A DNA stretch of 51,838 bases from an uncultured Clostridia bacterium. GTDB lineage: Bacteria > Bacillota > Clostridia > Oscillospirales > Acutalibacteraceae. The notes under the pieces were generated by a model. The model was given only the letters and a program-made list of their open reading frames with translations, did no database searches and was not told the DNA's origin. Made by a program: the position numbers and the translations under genes. Below are positions 25,087-34,440 of this stretch, one piece after another. The stretch lies in NCBI GenBank assembly GCA_946484175.1, contig CAMLSX010000013.1, forward strand, positions 1 through 51,838. Reading direction: 5' to 3'. The stretch's first letter is position 1; each line of letters starts with the position of its first letter.

Positions 25087-25943
25087 GCGGTTTCCGTCCT
25101 TTCTGTTTTGGGCAGGCGGCCAGATTCAAAAAGCTTTCGGCATTCCTGCTGCCCTTGCCGGTACAGTGCGTCCAGTTTTTCCCGGTCTTTTTCAAAGCGG
25201 CTCAGGGTGATGGGGGTTTCCGGTGCAATGACGATGGCCTTCCCCTCTTTTTCCAGCTCAAACAGCCGCTCGCGGGATTTTGCATAGACAGCGTGGCGGT
25301 TATCCAGTGCCTGCACCATGCCGGGGTATTTTTTGAAAAACCGGCGGTATACAGATCGGAAGCCCTCGGGGGATTTCACATACTGCCGGTCGCGGGTGAG
25401 CACCGCTACAAGATAATCACAGCCCTGTTCCAGCGCGCGCTCTACCGGAATGGGGTCGCTGGTTCCTCCATCCAAATACCGATGGTCATGATACACCACG
25501 ATGGGAGAAAATACCGGGATGGAAGAAGAAGCCGACAGCAGCGTGCAGTCGTGATACAGCGCTTTTTTTGTATAATAAACCGGTTTTCCCGTATCCACAT
25601 CGGTCACACCGATCTCATATTCCATGGGGGAAGCCAGCATCGCTTCATAGTCATAGGGATCCAGATGGTCGGGGATGGTTTCAAAGATAAACTTCATGCC
25701 GAACAGCGAGCCGGTTTTGAGATAATTCTGAAAGCTGAGGTAACGTTTGTCCCCCAGATAATCCATGTTGGTTCGGTATGCTCTGCCCCGCTGCCCGCTG
25801 ACAAAAGAAGCCGCGTGACAGGCTCCGGCAGAAACGCCAACCACATAGTCGGGCGTCCAGTTTTCCGCCATCATGGTATCCAGCACACCGGCGGTATACA
25901 GGCCGCGCATTCCGCCGCCTTCCAGCACCAGTCCGATTTTCAA
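25083..25943 (-). CDS. Patatin-like phospholipase
   Basis: The 286-residue lipid acyl hydrolase has LVLEGGGMRGLYTAGVLD (oxyanion hole GGGMRG), the nucleophile elbow VVGVSAGACHA (GxSxG) and the catalytic Asp in RYLDGGTSDPIPVERAL. These form a complete Ser-Asp dyad. There is no signal peptide, so it acts in the cytoplasm or at the inner membrane face. The start is TTG 25943 with GGGGG seven bases upstream; the long open frame before it overlaps the previous gene. It starts 16 bases after the M24 peptidase gene and overlaps yoaK. Confidence 0.9.
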   Translation of the reverse strand: MKIGLVLEGGGMRGLYTAGVLDTMMAENWTPDYVVGVSAGACHAASFVSGQRGRAYRTNMDYLGDKRYLSFQNYLKTGSLFGMKFIFETIPDHLDPYDYEAMLASPMEYEIGVTDVDTGKPVYYTKKALYHDCTLLSASSSIPVFSPIVVYHDHRYLDGGTSDPIPVERALEQGCDYLVAVLTRDRQYVKSPEGFRSVYRRFFKKYPGMVQALDNRHAVYAKSRERLFELEKEGKAIVIAPETPITLSRFEKDREKLDALYRQGQQECRKLFESGRLPKTERTETA

Positions 25944-25959
25944 GTTGATTCCCCCTCTG

Positions 25960-27042
25960 TTATCCCAATACCTGCAAATCCTTTGTATAGCCGTTAAGCA
26001 CTTCACAGCCGGTCTCGGTTACCAGCACCAGGTCTTCGATGCGCACGCCGAATTTTCCCGGCAGATAAATGCCCGGCTCCACCGAAAATACCATGCCGGG
26101 CTGTGCGATCACTTCGCTGACCGCGCTGTTATCCGGCGGTTCGTGGCAGGAGATGCCGCAGCCGTGGCCAAGCCGGTGGGTAAAATACGGCCCATAACCG
26201 GCCTCTTCGATCACCTGGCGGGCAGCCCGGTCAATTTCGCACATTTTCACACCGGGGCGGATCATGGCTTCTGCGGCAAGGTTGGCAGCTTTTACGGTTT
26301 CATATACCCGGCGCTGTTCTTCGCTGACTTCCTTCCAGAAGACCGTGCGGGTCATATCACACCAGTAACGGTTGATCGGCGTGAAGATATCCAGCACAAT
26401 GCTGTCGCCGGGACGAAGGACGGTGTTTTCCGGAGCATGGTGCGGGTCTGCACCGTTGGGGCCAAAGCAAACCAACTGCCCTTCGTCGGAACGTTCCGCA
26501 CCGTTTTCGCGGAAGAGTGCTTCTACACGGGCGGCCATCTCCGCCTCGGTCACGCCTTCCCGCAGCTCGCTCACAGCCTGTGCCATTACGCGGTCGTTAA
26601 TGGCAGAAGCTTCACGCATGGCCTGTGCTTCCTGTGCATCTTTCTGCTTACGGGCGTCATCTACTGGCGCAGAACCAACCACGGGACGAAGATCCTGCCG
26701 CTGTTCCATCAGGCGGATGAGGAAACGGCTGGGCCAGTTTTTGTCGATGCCCAATGTGCCGGGGCGCACGGTTTTGGCGATATCGGCTACCGGGTCATCT
26801 GCGTCGTTGTGGAGTTTCAGCTCCCAGCCCTCCAGCGAAGTAATTCCGAACAGGTCATTGCCGAACAGCACGCACTGCCCGTCTTCATGCACATACAGCG
26901 CCAGCTGGCGTTCCATGGGGACAATCCACAGCCCGGTGAGGTAAAAAACTGATTCGGTAGAGCTGACAAGGATCTGGGATAACCCCTGTTCCTTCATGTT
27001 TTGCCGAACCCGGCCAAGGCGTTCCTGATAGAGAGATTTCAT
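25960..27042 (-). CDS. M24-family Xaa-Pro aminopeptidase-like protein
   Basis: The 360-residue peptidase has an N-terminal creatinase-type domain (MKSLYQERLGRVRQNMKEQG) and a pita-bread catalytic domain. Metal ligands are all visible: Asp in SIVLDIFTP, Asp in YWCDMTRTVFW, His in THRLGHGCGISCHE, Glu in FSVEPGIYLPG and Glu in GVRIEDLVLV. It probably removes N-terminal residues before proline from peptides. ATG 27042 fits AGGAAG upstream; an in-frame GTG at 27051 lies too near the RBS. It is the first gene of a three-gene operon. Confidence 0.92.
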   Translation of the reverse strand: MKSLYQERLGRVRQNMKEQGLSQILVSSTESVFYLTGLWIVPMERQLALYVHEDGQCVLFGNDLFGITSLEGWELKLHNDADDPVADIAKTVRPGTLGIDKNWPSRFLIRLMEQRQDLRPVVGSAPVDDARKQKDAQEAQAMREASAINDRVMAQAVSELREGVTEAEMAARVEALFRENGAERSDEGQLVCFGPNGADPHHAPENTVLRPGDSIVLDIFTPINRYWCDMTRTVFWKEVSEEQRRVYETVKAANLAAEAMIRPGVKMCEIDRAARQVIEEAGYGPYFTHRLGHGCGISCHEPPDNSAVSEVIAQPGMVFSVEPGIYLPGKFGVRIEDLVLVTETGCEVLNGYTKDLQVLG

Positions 27043-27186
27043 AAAGGTCACTTCTTCCTGATAAAATAAATATGATTATATATGAGCTTGCCAATGAAAT
27101 GAAAAACAAATTGGACGCGCAAAGATGCGCCCGAAAAGATGCATTAAACACGCAGTGGTGTGAACCAAAAACTATCATACCCAAAG

Positions 27187-27314
27187 CCGCCGTTTACACA
27201 AAATGTTTTGTTTTCACAAAGGAAGAGGGAAGTGGCAGTTCGTGGAAGATCGCAAAGGAACCAAGGCGGTTCCTTTGCCGCTTCTTTGCGCCTCTTTCTT
27301 CTCGCAGAAGAAAG
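27187..27314 (+). repeat. Mosaic hairpin repeat, copy 4 (A part)
   Basis: This plus-oriented copy lies between divergent genes. The alternative leading part CCGCCGTTTACACAAAA (27187-) is shared with copy 3. Hairpin 1 is GCAAAGGAACC/GGTTCCTTTGC (27252-27278). Hairpin 2 is CTTTCTTCT/AGAAGAAAG (27294-27314). Confidence 0.85.
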
Positions 27315-27790
27315 GGCAATCCCCCGCTCTCGCCGGGGCAGCGGAAAAATATTTCGGACAGTTGATAACCACTTGCCCACAAAAGGCTGCTGGCCTTTTG
27401 AATTCAAATGCATTGAACATGCAGTTTGTCGCTCAAGTGCCGCGAAGAATACCATTGCAAGCAATGGTATTTCCGATATTGATAAAACAACAGTTTTGTC
27501 GCTCAAGCCGCGACGGGCTCATACTTTCTTCCGAAAAGAAAGTATGCAAAGATTCGCATAAGGAACCGACTTGGTTCCTTATGAATCCTCCACGAATAAA
27601 AAAGCAGTAAGCTTTCTTTGTTTTCCGTAAGTTTGAAACGTGTCCAAGCTACAGAAAAAATTACACTCAAAGCCGCCGTTTACACAAGAGAAGTAGGAAA
27701 TAGCGGTCGAAGGCGGCGCCGCGTGAACTGGCGACCACGGAGAGAAGAAAGGGCAATCCCTTGCTTTCGCCGGGGCGGCGGAAACTTCTT
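27315..27790 (-). repeat. Spacer, inverted B hairpins and C fragment of copy 4
   Basis: The 205-bp spacer differs from that of copy 2. Its first 55 bp (CAATCCCCCGCTCTCGCC onward) recur after copy 5. It contains AATACCATTG/CAATGGTATT near 27448-27471 and two related tracts, AGTTTGTCGCTCAAG and AGTTTTGTCGCTCAAG. Then come B hairpin 2, CATACTTTCTT/AAGAAAGTATG (27520-27546), and B hairpin 1, CATAAGGAACC/GGTTCCTTATG (27557-27583). About 120 bp nearly identical to 17699-17810 follow, then a C fragment joined directly to GAGAAGAAAGGGCAATCCC. No gene is seen from 27043 to 27913. Confidence 0.8.
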
Positions 27791-27913
27791 CTTTGGAAAA
27801 AGATTGGTACTTTTCAGCAATTGTGTTATACTAAAAAGAACCATAACTATCCATCTGTCCGAAAGTTCTGCTTTATTATACATCAATCAGCCGCTTTTGC
27901 AAAGGAGAAAGAC

Positions 27914-28414
27914 ATGGAATATCAACTGATCCGCAGTCGTCGGAAAACGCTGGAAATTTCTGTAAAACCCGGGGGTTTGTTGGTGGTACGTGCACCTATG
28001 CGGCTGTCAAAAGCCAAAATTGAAGAATTCCTTTTGCACAAGCAGCAGTGGATTTTGCAGAAACAAAAACAGATGGCCGAAAAACCGATAGAACCAGACT
28101 ATTCGCCGGAAGAAATTTTGCAGAGAAAAGCGCGCACGCTGGAGCGGGTCACGCCCAGAGTAGCATATTTTGCGGAACAGATTGGGGTTCAGCCTGCGGG
28201 AATCGGGGTGACGGAGGCGAGGAAACGCTGGGGAAGCTGTTCGGCAAAAAATCGGTTGAATTTCTCATTCCTGCTGGCTGATAAATCGCCGGAATTTATC
28301 GACTCGGTGGTCATTCACGAATTGTGTCACATCCTGCACCATGACCATTCGCCTGAATTTTGGGCACTGGTGCGGCGATACGATGCACATTTCCCGGGAA
28401 AACGTCCGGGCTGA
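27914..28414 (+). CDS. YgjP-like zinc metallopeptidase (DUF45)
   Basis: The 166-residue protein contains the HExxH motif in VVIHELCHILHHDHSPEFW, where the third ligand is a following His. The preceding strand WGSCSAKNRLNFSFLLADK is diagnostic of the YgjP/WLM group. Its substrate is unknown. AAAGGAG lies right before ATG 27914; the longer open frame to 27761 runs through repeat DNA and is not supported. The next gene starts 35 bases after its stop in the same direction. Confidence 0.9.
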   Translation: MEYQLIRSRRKTLEISVKPGGLLVVRAPMRLSKAKIEEFLLHKQQWILQKQKQMAEKPIEPDYSPEEILQRKARTLERVTPRVAYFAEQIGVQPAGIGVTEARKRWGSCSAKNRLNFSFLLADKSPEFIDSVVIHELCHILHHDHSPEFWALVRRYDAHFPGKRPG

Positions 28415-28449
28415 AGCACATTCCATTTTTCCAGAAAGGCGGAGCTTTC

Positions 28450-29826
28450 ATGAAACATCTCAAAAAATTCGACTTTCCATTTCATAAAAAAATACTTTCT
28501 TCCGCTGCCCCCTGGCTGGAGCTGGTACAGGCAATCCTGTTTCTCGCTTTTGGTATCCTGACACTGGTAAACGGCGCTCTGGCCTTTCGCTTTTTACAGA
28601 TTGCCGCTTCTGCCGGGCTGCTGATCGCCGGAGGTGCGCGCTTTTTTCAGATGCTTGCCTCACAGAAAAAGCTTGCTGCGCTGCTGACCGCCGCCGGGTT
28701 TATTGCACTGGCGGTTTTGATTGCCATTTATCCCAAGCTGTTTGCGTTTCCAACCGCATTGGTATTCGGATTGTGGTTCGTTATCAGCGGCATCGCCCGC
28801 GGAACCATTGCGGTACAGTGCTGGATACAAGATCTCGAGGGGAAATTCCGCAACAGCTTTGCGGCTCTTTTGTCGCTGGCTTTTGGTGTGTCACTGATTC
28901 TGAACCCTTCCCTGCGCCTGCATACCGTGTTTACGATTGCCGGAATTTATCTGATTTTGTATTCTGCGGTACTGCTGCTGGATTTTGCTTCCGGGCTTTT
29001 CCTCTCCAACCAGGTGGGCGACCGCATCAAACGGAGGGTGCGGATCTCATTGCCCATGTTCATCACTGCATTCATCCCCAGCCGTCTGATCGATGATTTT
29101 AACCGGTATTTTGTCACGCATCAGGAAGAAGGCGGCGTGATTCGTGAAGCGAACAAAGAGGATGGCAAAAAACCGCCGCTGGAAGTCTTTATTCATCTTT
29201 CTGATGAAGGCTTTGGCAGAATGGGGCATGTGGATATCTGTCTGGATGATACAGTGTATTCTTACGGCTGTTACGACCACCACGCAAACCGGTTTTTCGG
29301 CATGGCGAGCGACGGCACAGTAGCGGTCGCGCCTTTTGGCCCCTATGTGCGGCACTGCCTGACCTTTGAAAACAAAGTGCTGGTCGGTTTTGGACTGAAT
29401 ATTACCCAAAAAGAACGCGAAGTGGTAGAAAAGCAGCTGCAATCCCTGCGGGAAGTGCTGGTACCGTGGAAAAGCGATTTGGAAAAAAAGCGCGAAGGTC
29501 AGGAGATAAAGGGAGATTGCACTGACCCCGCCAGCGAACTGGTCAAAGCCACTGGTGCTTCTATTTATAAGGTAAGCTCCGGGCCGTTCCGAAAATATTT
29601 TGCCATCAACACCAACTGCGTCAAGCTGGCGGATTCCATCATCGGCCCAGCGGGTCTGGATATTATGCGGGTAAACGCCATCGCAACGCCCGGAAGTTAT
29701 TTTTCCATGCTCAATGAAATGTTTGAGCGGGGAAATACCATCGTCACACAGCGAACCATTTATGCAGACAAAAAGCGCGGGAAAACGTTGGCGCAAAAGC
29801 TGGCAGAAAAGGCAGCCAAAAAATGA
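28450..29826 (+). CDS. HdeD-like membrane domain fused to a cysteine-peptidase-like domain
   Basis: The 458-residue protein has six or so membrane helices in residues 20-190, arranged in short repeats like HdeD proteins (LAFGILTLVNG, LAFGVSLILNP). The soluble part from about 240 has EVFIHLSDEGFGRMGHVDICLDDTVYSYGCYD and then TNCVKLADSIIGPAGL. A His in GHVDI (260) before a Cys in TNC (390) is the order of circularly permuted NlpC/P60-type papain folds, so it may be a membrane-tethered amidase or peptidase. That second call is my inference from motif order. GGCGGAG precedes the ATG. Confidence 0.65.
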   Translation: MKHLKKFDFPFHKKILSSAAPWLELVQAILFLAFGILTLVNGALAFRFLQIAASAGLLIAGGARFFQMLASQKKLAALLTAAGFIALAVLIAIYPKLFAFPTALVFGLWFVISGIARGTIAVQCWIQDLEGKFRNSFAALLSLAFGVSLILNPSLRLHTVFTIAGIYLILYSAVLLLDFASGLFLSNQVGDRIKRRVRISLPMFITAFIPSRLIDDFNRYFVTHQEEGGVIREANKEDGKKPPLEVFIHLSDEGFGRMGHVDICLDDTVYSYGCYDHHANRFFGMASDGTVAVAPFGPYVRHCLTFENKVLVGFGLNITQKEREVVEKQLQSLREVLVPWKSDLEKKREGQEIKGDCTDPASELVKATGASIYKVSSGPFRKYFAINTNCVKLADSIIGPAGLDIMRVNAIATPGSYFSMLNEMFERGNTIVTQRTIYADKKRGKTLAQKLAEKAAKK

Positions 29827-29979
29827 ATTGGTGAATCTTCCAGAAACAACACTTTGTTTTTATACTATCCTAAAAAACAGTGAAAAAGGGATGTCATTCT
29901 CCTGCAAATCGTGTATAATGACGGCAGAAGGCCGGAATGGCCGGTCTTCTCATTTTTTGCTGGAGGAGGCAAATCAAAG

Positions 29980-30813
29980 ATGTATCAAACTATTTCTCCC
30001 GGATTAGTAGGCGTTTCTATTGGCTTGGAAGAGGGCTGCCGCATGGCCGCAGCAGCTGGTTTTGAAGGGTACGCCATCGAGCCGTTTATGATGAAGCAGG
30101 GAGCGGGCGCTGTGCGCGATGTATTGGCACAGTATCACCTCACCCCCGCCTGTTACGGCCTGCCGGTGGATTTTCGTCGGGAAGAAAGCGTTTTTGAAGA
30201 AACGCTGCGCGCCCTGGAACCCAGCGCCAAATTCTGCGCAGAGCTCGGCATGACCCGGTTCTGCACCTGGCTCTCGCCCGCAAGCGACGACCTGACTTAT
30301 GAAGAAAACTTCCAGCTGCACACCCGCCGTCTGAAGGCATGCGCAGAGATTCTGCGCGAATACGGCATCATGCTGGGTCTGGAATTTGTGGGCACCCCCA
30401 GCGCAGTAGCCAGCCGCAAGCACGCCTTTATCCACAATCTGGACGGCCTGCTGGACTTGTGGGATGCCATCGGTACGGGAAATGTGGGCATCATGATCGA
30501 TTCCTGGCACTGGGATATGGCACAGCAGAAGCTGGAAGACTTCCGCAAGATTCCCGATGAAAAGTACGTAGTGGTTGCACATATCAACGATGCACCCGAT
30601 CTGCCGCTGGAAGAGCAGCAGGACGGCAGCCGCCGTTTGCCGGGCGCAACGGGTGTCCTGCGCATCGGCGACTTTTTCACAGGGCTGACACAGCTGGGCT
30701 ATCAGGGCCCCGTGATGGCAGAGCCCTTTGACCATTCGCTCAACGGCCTGCCCGCTGAAACCGTGTTTGCCCGCGTCAAGTCTTCAATCGATTCCGTCTG
30801 GCCGCGTCTGTAA
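29980..30813 (+). CDS. Sugar phosphate isomerase/epimerase (xylose-isomerase-like TIM barrel)
   Basis: The 277-residue AP-endonuclease-2-type barrel has Glu in LGLEFVGTPSA, Asp-His in GIMIDSWHWDMA, His in VVAHINDAP, and Glu in GPVMAEPFD, the usual metal ligands of sugar isomerases such as IolE/IolI. The exact sugar is not known. The start ATG 29980 has GGAGGAGG ten bases upstream. It is a single gene; about 150 bp separate it from the previous gene, and a terminator follows it. Confidence 0.85.
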   Translation: MYQTISPGLVGVSIGLEEGCRMAAAAGFEGYAIEPFMMKQGAGAVRDVLAQYHLTPACYGLPVDFRREESVFEETLRALEPSAKFCAELGMTRFCTWLSPASDDLTYEENFQLHTRRLKACAEILREYGIMLGLEFVGTPSAVASRKHAFIHNLDGLLDLWDAIGTGNVGIMIDSWHWDMAQQKLEDFRKIPDEKYVVVAHINDAPDLPLEEQQDGSRRLPGATGVLRIGDFFTGLTQLGYQGPVMAEPFDHSLNGLPAETVFARVKSSIDSVWPRL

Positions 30814-30835
30814 ATCTCTGGTTCCTATTCGAAAA

Positions 30836-30878
30836 AGAAAAAACGCCTCGTCTGCCATAGGGCCGACGGGGCGTTTTT
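30836..30878. terminator. Bidirectional terminator between isomerase and rubredoxin genes
   Basis: AAACGCCTCGTC and GACGGGGCGTTT (30841-30876) pair with one mismatch and are flanked by A and T runs. The hairpin serves both converging genes. Confidence 0.85.
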
Positions 30879-30898
30879 GGTTGTTTACTTGATAGGAA

Positions 30899-31057
30899 TT
30901 ATTCCTCGCTGAAGGAATCCTTGCCAAGTCCGCAGAGAGGGCATACCCAATCCTCGGGAAGGTCCTCAAATGCAGTACCGGCAGCAATTCCGTTATCGGG
31001 ATCGCCCACTGCGGGATCGTACACATATCCACATGCATCACAAACATACTTTGCCAT
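30899..31057 (-). CDS. Rubredoxin
   Basis: The 52-residue iron protein carries single electrons in anaerobes, for example to peroxide- or oxygen-detoxifying enzymes. It reads [20 protein letters not shown] and ends in [16 protein letters not shown]. The two CxxC pairs (Cys6/Cys9 and Cys39/Cys42) bind one iron. YVYDP and [14 protein letters not shown] are invariant family features. AAGGAGG lies eight bases upstream of the ATG. The gene is monocistronic. Confidence 0.98.
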   Translation of the reverse strand: MAKYVCDACGYVYDPAVGDPDNGIAAGTAFEDLPEDWVCPLCGLGKDSFSEE

Positions 31058-31191
31058 TGAAAAAACCTCCTTGAATTTCCTGATTCTTGTTTTTTAAAGA
31101 AACAAAACCTGTACCTTTGGCATCCGGCACAGCAGCAACACAAGATGTTGTGTTATCAGTATAGCAGTCTCAGGCGGCTTTGTCAATTGAA

Positions 31192-31482
31192 TCATCTGGA
31201 TACACAGTCTCCATCGAAATGGTTCTCATAAAGCATTTCGACTACCCAGTTTTCGGTGATATCCAGCAGATGCAATGGGTGAACCTGTTCCTGCGCAAGG
31301 CTGCGCACCATTTGAATCAAAGTTCGAGTATATCCGAAAAGACATGGAGTCCGGGCTTTTTCTACTTTCCCATCCTCGCGGCGCCATATCACTTCAATTC
31401 CAAAGCCTTTACCATGCCTGCCATAAATCCGATAACTTTTCGTCTGATGTTCTGTCTTTATGATTGCCACTACGTCTACCAT
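31192..31482 (-). CDS. Small uncharacterised protein, possibly DUF6514-like
   Basis: The 96-residue protein reads MVDVVAIIKTEHQTKSYRIYGRHGKGFGIEVIWRREDGK. A second half ends in LAQEQVHPLHLLDITENWVVEM. It looks like a small alpha/beta protein, with beta strands first and an amphipathic helix near LIQMVRSL. I associate the layout with clostridial DUF6514 proteins but cannot verify it. GGAG precedes ATG 31482; an open frame reaches 31530 without an RBS. Confidence 0.6.
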   Translation of the reverse strand: MVDVVAIIKTEHQTKSYRIYGRHGKGFGIEVIWRREDGKVEKARTPCLFGYTRTLIQMVRSLAQEQVHPLHLLDITENWVVEMLYENHFDGDCVSR

Positions 31483-31612
31483 AATACAGCACTCCGTTTG
31501 TGTGTTTTTCACGTCGCTTATATCATACACTTTTATTTCAAATTATTCAAGTGATTTTCATCCAAAAACGTGTAAAATATTAACACTAATTTTCGAACAA
31601 TGCGCAAAAAAC

Positions 31613-34234
31613 TTACGATAAAACATGTTTGTGAAACAGTCTTTTCTCTATTTCAATACAGAAAAGAGGCAGAATACTCAGCGCGGCCACGATTGCCCAC
31701 TGCACAAAATTTAACGGTACTGTTCGAAAAACAGCAGCCAGCGGCGGGCATGCAATGACAGAAACCTGCAACAAAATACATACCAATGCTGCCCCGTTCA
31801 GCCGGTGATTGGAAAAAAGACCAATGGATAGAACCGAGCGGTTGGAGCGCATATTATAGGTATGCACCACCTGCGACAGGCTGAGAACCGCAAACGCCAT
31901 GGTACGGCCGATAGAGGGCACCAGCGAAATGGGGTCGAAAAAAACACGCCCAATGGTATAGGCCAGCAAAGCCAGCGCGCCGATCAGGCAGCCTTCTGCC
32001 GCCAGCGCCGTCCAGGTACCTGCGGAAAATACCCCCGCTTTTGGCGAAGACGGCTTTTCATTCATAATGCCTTTTTCTGCCGGCTCCACCCCCAACGCCA
32101 GTGCCGGAAGGGAATCGGTCACCAGGTTCACCCACAATAGCTGAATTGCCAGCAGCGGCACGGGCAAATGCAGCAGGAAAGCCGCCAATACCAGCAGGAT
32201 TTCACCAATATTGCAGGAAATCAAAAAATGAATGGTCTTGCGGATATTGCTGTAAATCACCCTTCCCTCGCGAACTGCGGAAACAATAGTGGAAAAGTTA
32301 TCGTCTGTCAGTACCATATCCGCCGCCGCACGGGCAACATCCGTGCCGCCTTTGCCCATCGCGCACCCGATATCGGCTGCACGCAGCGCCGGAGCGTCAT
32401 TTACCCCATCGCCGGTCATTGCGACCACTTCCCCACGCTGCTGCAAAATCCGCACGATTTTCACTTTATGCTCGGGCGAAACACGCGCAAACACTGTACA
32501 GCCCGGCACTTCCCGGCGAAGTGCCGCTTCATCCATGGTATCCAACTGGCGGCCGGTCAGAATGTTCCCCCCGTCATGCAGGATTCCCAACTTGCGGGCG
32601 ACTGCCGCCGCAGTTGCGGCATGGTCTCCGGTAATCATCACAGCACGAATTCCGGCGCTGCGGCAAAGGCGCACTGCGCGTTCCGCTTCGGGGCGGGGCG
32701 GATCCATCATGCCGATCAGGCCGCAGAAGATCAGCCCGCGCTCTGCATTCTCTTCTGCCGGGACGCCTGCGTCGTCGCGAAAGGCAACCCCCAGAACGCG
32801 CAGCGCTTCTCCTGCCATCGACTCATTTTGTTTTCGGATATTCCGGCGGTCTTCCTGTGTTAAAAGGCGCTCTCCGCCCGGCGTGCGAATCCGGTCACAC
32901 CGTTCCAGCAGCAGGTCGGGCGCACCTTTTACAATAATCCGACATCCGCCTGTGGGCAGACGATGGAAGGTGGACATTCGTTTTCTCGAAGAGGAAAAGG
33001 GGATTTCCCCGATTCTGGGGAAGCGGCGCGCCAGTTCTTCAAGCGAAACCGGGCAGGCGGCTACCAGCGCCGTTTCGGTGGGCTCCCCCAGAATCTTCTT
33101 CCCCTGTGTACGGCAATTCGTGCAAAGAGAGGCCAGTTCAAGCATCTCCCTTCCCTGCGGGGATTTCACTGACACGGAACCTGTGCCATCACTCAGGCGG
33201 GTCACCGTCATGCGGTTGCAGGTGAGGGTTCCGGTTTTATCGGAACAGATGACGGTTGCACTGCCCAGCGTTTCGACTGCCGGAAGCCGCCGGACAATGG
33301 CGCGCTGTGCAGCCATGCGTCGCACGCCCATCGCCAGCACGATTGTGACAACTGCCGGAAGCCCCTCGGGGATGGCGGCAACCGCCAAGCTGACAGAGAT
33401 CATGAACATTTCCAGCGGCTCAATCTGCTGGAAAAGTCCCAGCACAAAAATCAGGGCACAGATTGCCAGTGCAGCTGCCCCCAAAACCTTTCCGGTATGC
33501 GAGAGCTTTTTTTGCAGCGGGGTTTCCGGGGCTTCTTCCTGTGCGATCATCCCAGCTACATGCCCCATCTGGGTCTTCATCCCGGTGCGCACCACGATTC
33601 CCAGCGCCCGGCCATCCACGATGCTGGTTCCGCTGAACAGCATGTTTTTCTGGTCGCCCAGCGCTGCGCCTGCTTTGCACAAAAACGCCGCGTCTTTTTC
33701 GGCGGGAACAGATTCCCCCGTCAGGGCTGATTCTTCGGCGCGGCAGCGGGTGCTTTCCAGAATCCGCAAATCTGCCGGGACGAGGTCTCCGGTTTCCAGC
33801 TGCACGATATCTCCCGGAACCAGCAGCGTACTGTCGATGCTTTGCAATCTGCCCCCGCGCATCACATGCGCATGCGGGGAAGAAAGCTGTTTCAGCGCTT
33901 CAATGGCGCGTTCCGCACGGCTCTCCTGTATCACACCGGTAATCGCATTGACCACCACAATGACCAGAATGATAATTGCGTCGATATAATCGCTGTCCCC
34001 CTGCACACGGGAAGTGATAAACGAGACAACCGCCGCGCCCAGCAAAATCAGGACCATAAAATCCTGAAATTGTGCCAGAAAGCGCAGCAGGAAGCCCCGC
34101 TTTTTCTTTTCTGCCAAACAGTTGCGCCCATATTTTTGCAGCCTTCGCCGGGCCTGTTCCTGGGTAAGGCCTTCCCGGATGCTGCTGTGCAGCTGGCGAA
34201 GGGCTTCTTCTTTCTGCACGGTCTGCCATTCCAT
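31613..34234 (-). CDS. P-type calcium-transporting ATPase
   Basis: The 873-residue P2-type pump has ten membrane helices. Motifs seen are TGES in ALTGESVPAEK, the ion-site helix IPEGLPAVVTIVLA, the phosphorylated Asp in CSDKTGTLTCNRMTV, KGAPDLL for ATP, MTGDGVNDAPALRAADIG, and the helix-6 site WVNLVTDSLPALALG. The PEGLP and NLVTD residues fit Ca2+ rather than Na+/K+ or Mg2+ pumps. It exports Ca2+ from the cytoplasm. ATG 34234 is chosen, since the sequence aligns from MEWQTV; GTG codons at 34246 are an alternative. A terminator-like hairpin lies in its leader. Confidence 0.92.
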   Translation of the reverse strand: MEWQTVQKEEALRQLHSSIREGLTQEQARRRLQKYGRNCLAEKKKRGFLLRFLAQFQDFMVLILLGAAVVSFITSRVQGDSDYIDAIIILVIVVVNAITGVIQESRAERAIEALKQLSSPHAHVMRGGRLQSIDSTLLVPGDIVQLETGDLVPADLRILESTRCRAEESALTGESVPAEKDAAFLCKAGAALGDQKNMLFSGTSIVDGRALGIVVRTGMKTQMGHVAGMIAQEEAPETPLQKKLSHTGKVLGAAALAICALIFVLGLFQQIEPLEMFMISVSLAVAAIPEGLPAVVTIVLAMGVRRMAAQRAIVRRLPAVETLGSATVICSDKTGTLTCNRMTVTRLSDGTGSVSVKSPQGREMLELASLCTNCRTQGKKILGEPTETALVAACPVSLEELARRFPRIGEIPFSSSRKRMSTFHRLPTGGCRIIVKGAPDLLLERCDRIRTPGGERLLTQEDRRNIRKQNESMAGEALRVLGVAFRDDAGVPAEENAERGLIFCGLIGMMDPPRPEAERAVRLCRSAGIRAVMITGDHAATAAAVARKLGILHDGGNILTGRQLDTMDEAALRREVPGCTVFARVSPEHKVKIVRILQQRGEVVAMTGDGVNDAPALRAADIGCAMGKGGTDVARAAADMVLTDDNFSTIVSAVREGRVIYSNIRKTIHFLISCNIGEILLVLAAFLLHLPVPLLAIQLLWVNLVTDSLPALALGVEPAEKGIMNEKPSSPKAGVFSAGTWTALAAEGCLIGALALLAYTIGRVFFDPISLVPSIGRTMAFAVLSLSQVVHTYNMRSNRSVLSIGLFSNHRLNGAALVCILLQVSVIACPPLAAVFRTVPLNFVQWAIVAALSILPLFCIEIEKRLFHKHVLS

Positions 34235-34314
34235 TTCTTCCACCACGCCTTTCTTTTGGGGATACCTTCTTTCTCAGCGTATGCCGAAATGGGCTGGGGT
34301 ATGACGGGACACGC

Positions 34315-34358
34315 AAAAAGCGCCCCTCTCCGGATTTTACCGAAAAGAGGGGCGTTTA
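34315..34358 (-). promoter_or_regulatory. Terminator-like hairpin in the Ca2+-ATPase leader
   Basis: On the minus strand AACGCCCCTCT and GGAGAGGGGCGCT form a strong stem, followed by TTTTT and then about 80 bases before the ATPase start. No other minus-strand gene ends upstream; the next is a plus-strand gene starting at 34441. It could be an attenuator. I find no match to the Mn2+ yybP-ykoY riboswitch core. Confidence 0.45.
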
Positions 34359-34440
34359 CATTGAAAATTAACGATTCCGAAATCAAACCGGCGCGGAAAT
34401 CTGGTATACTGAAAACAATTGGGAAAGGAGTTGTCATCTT

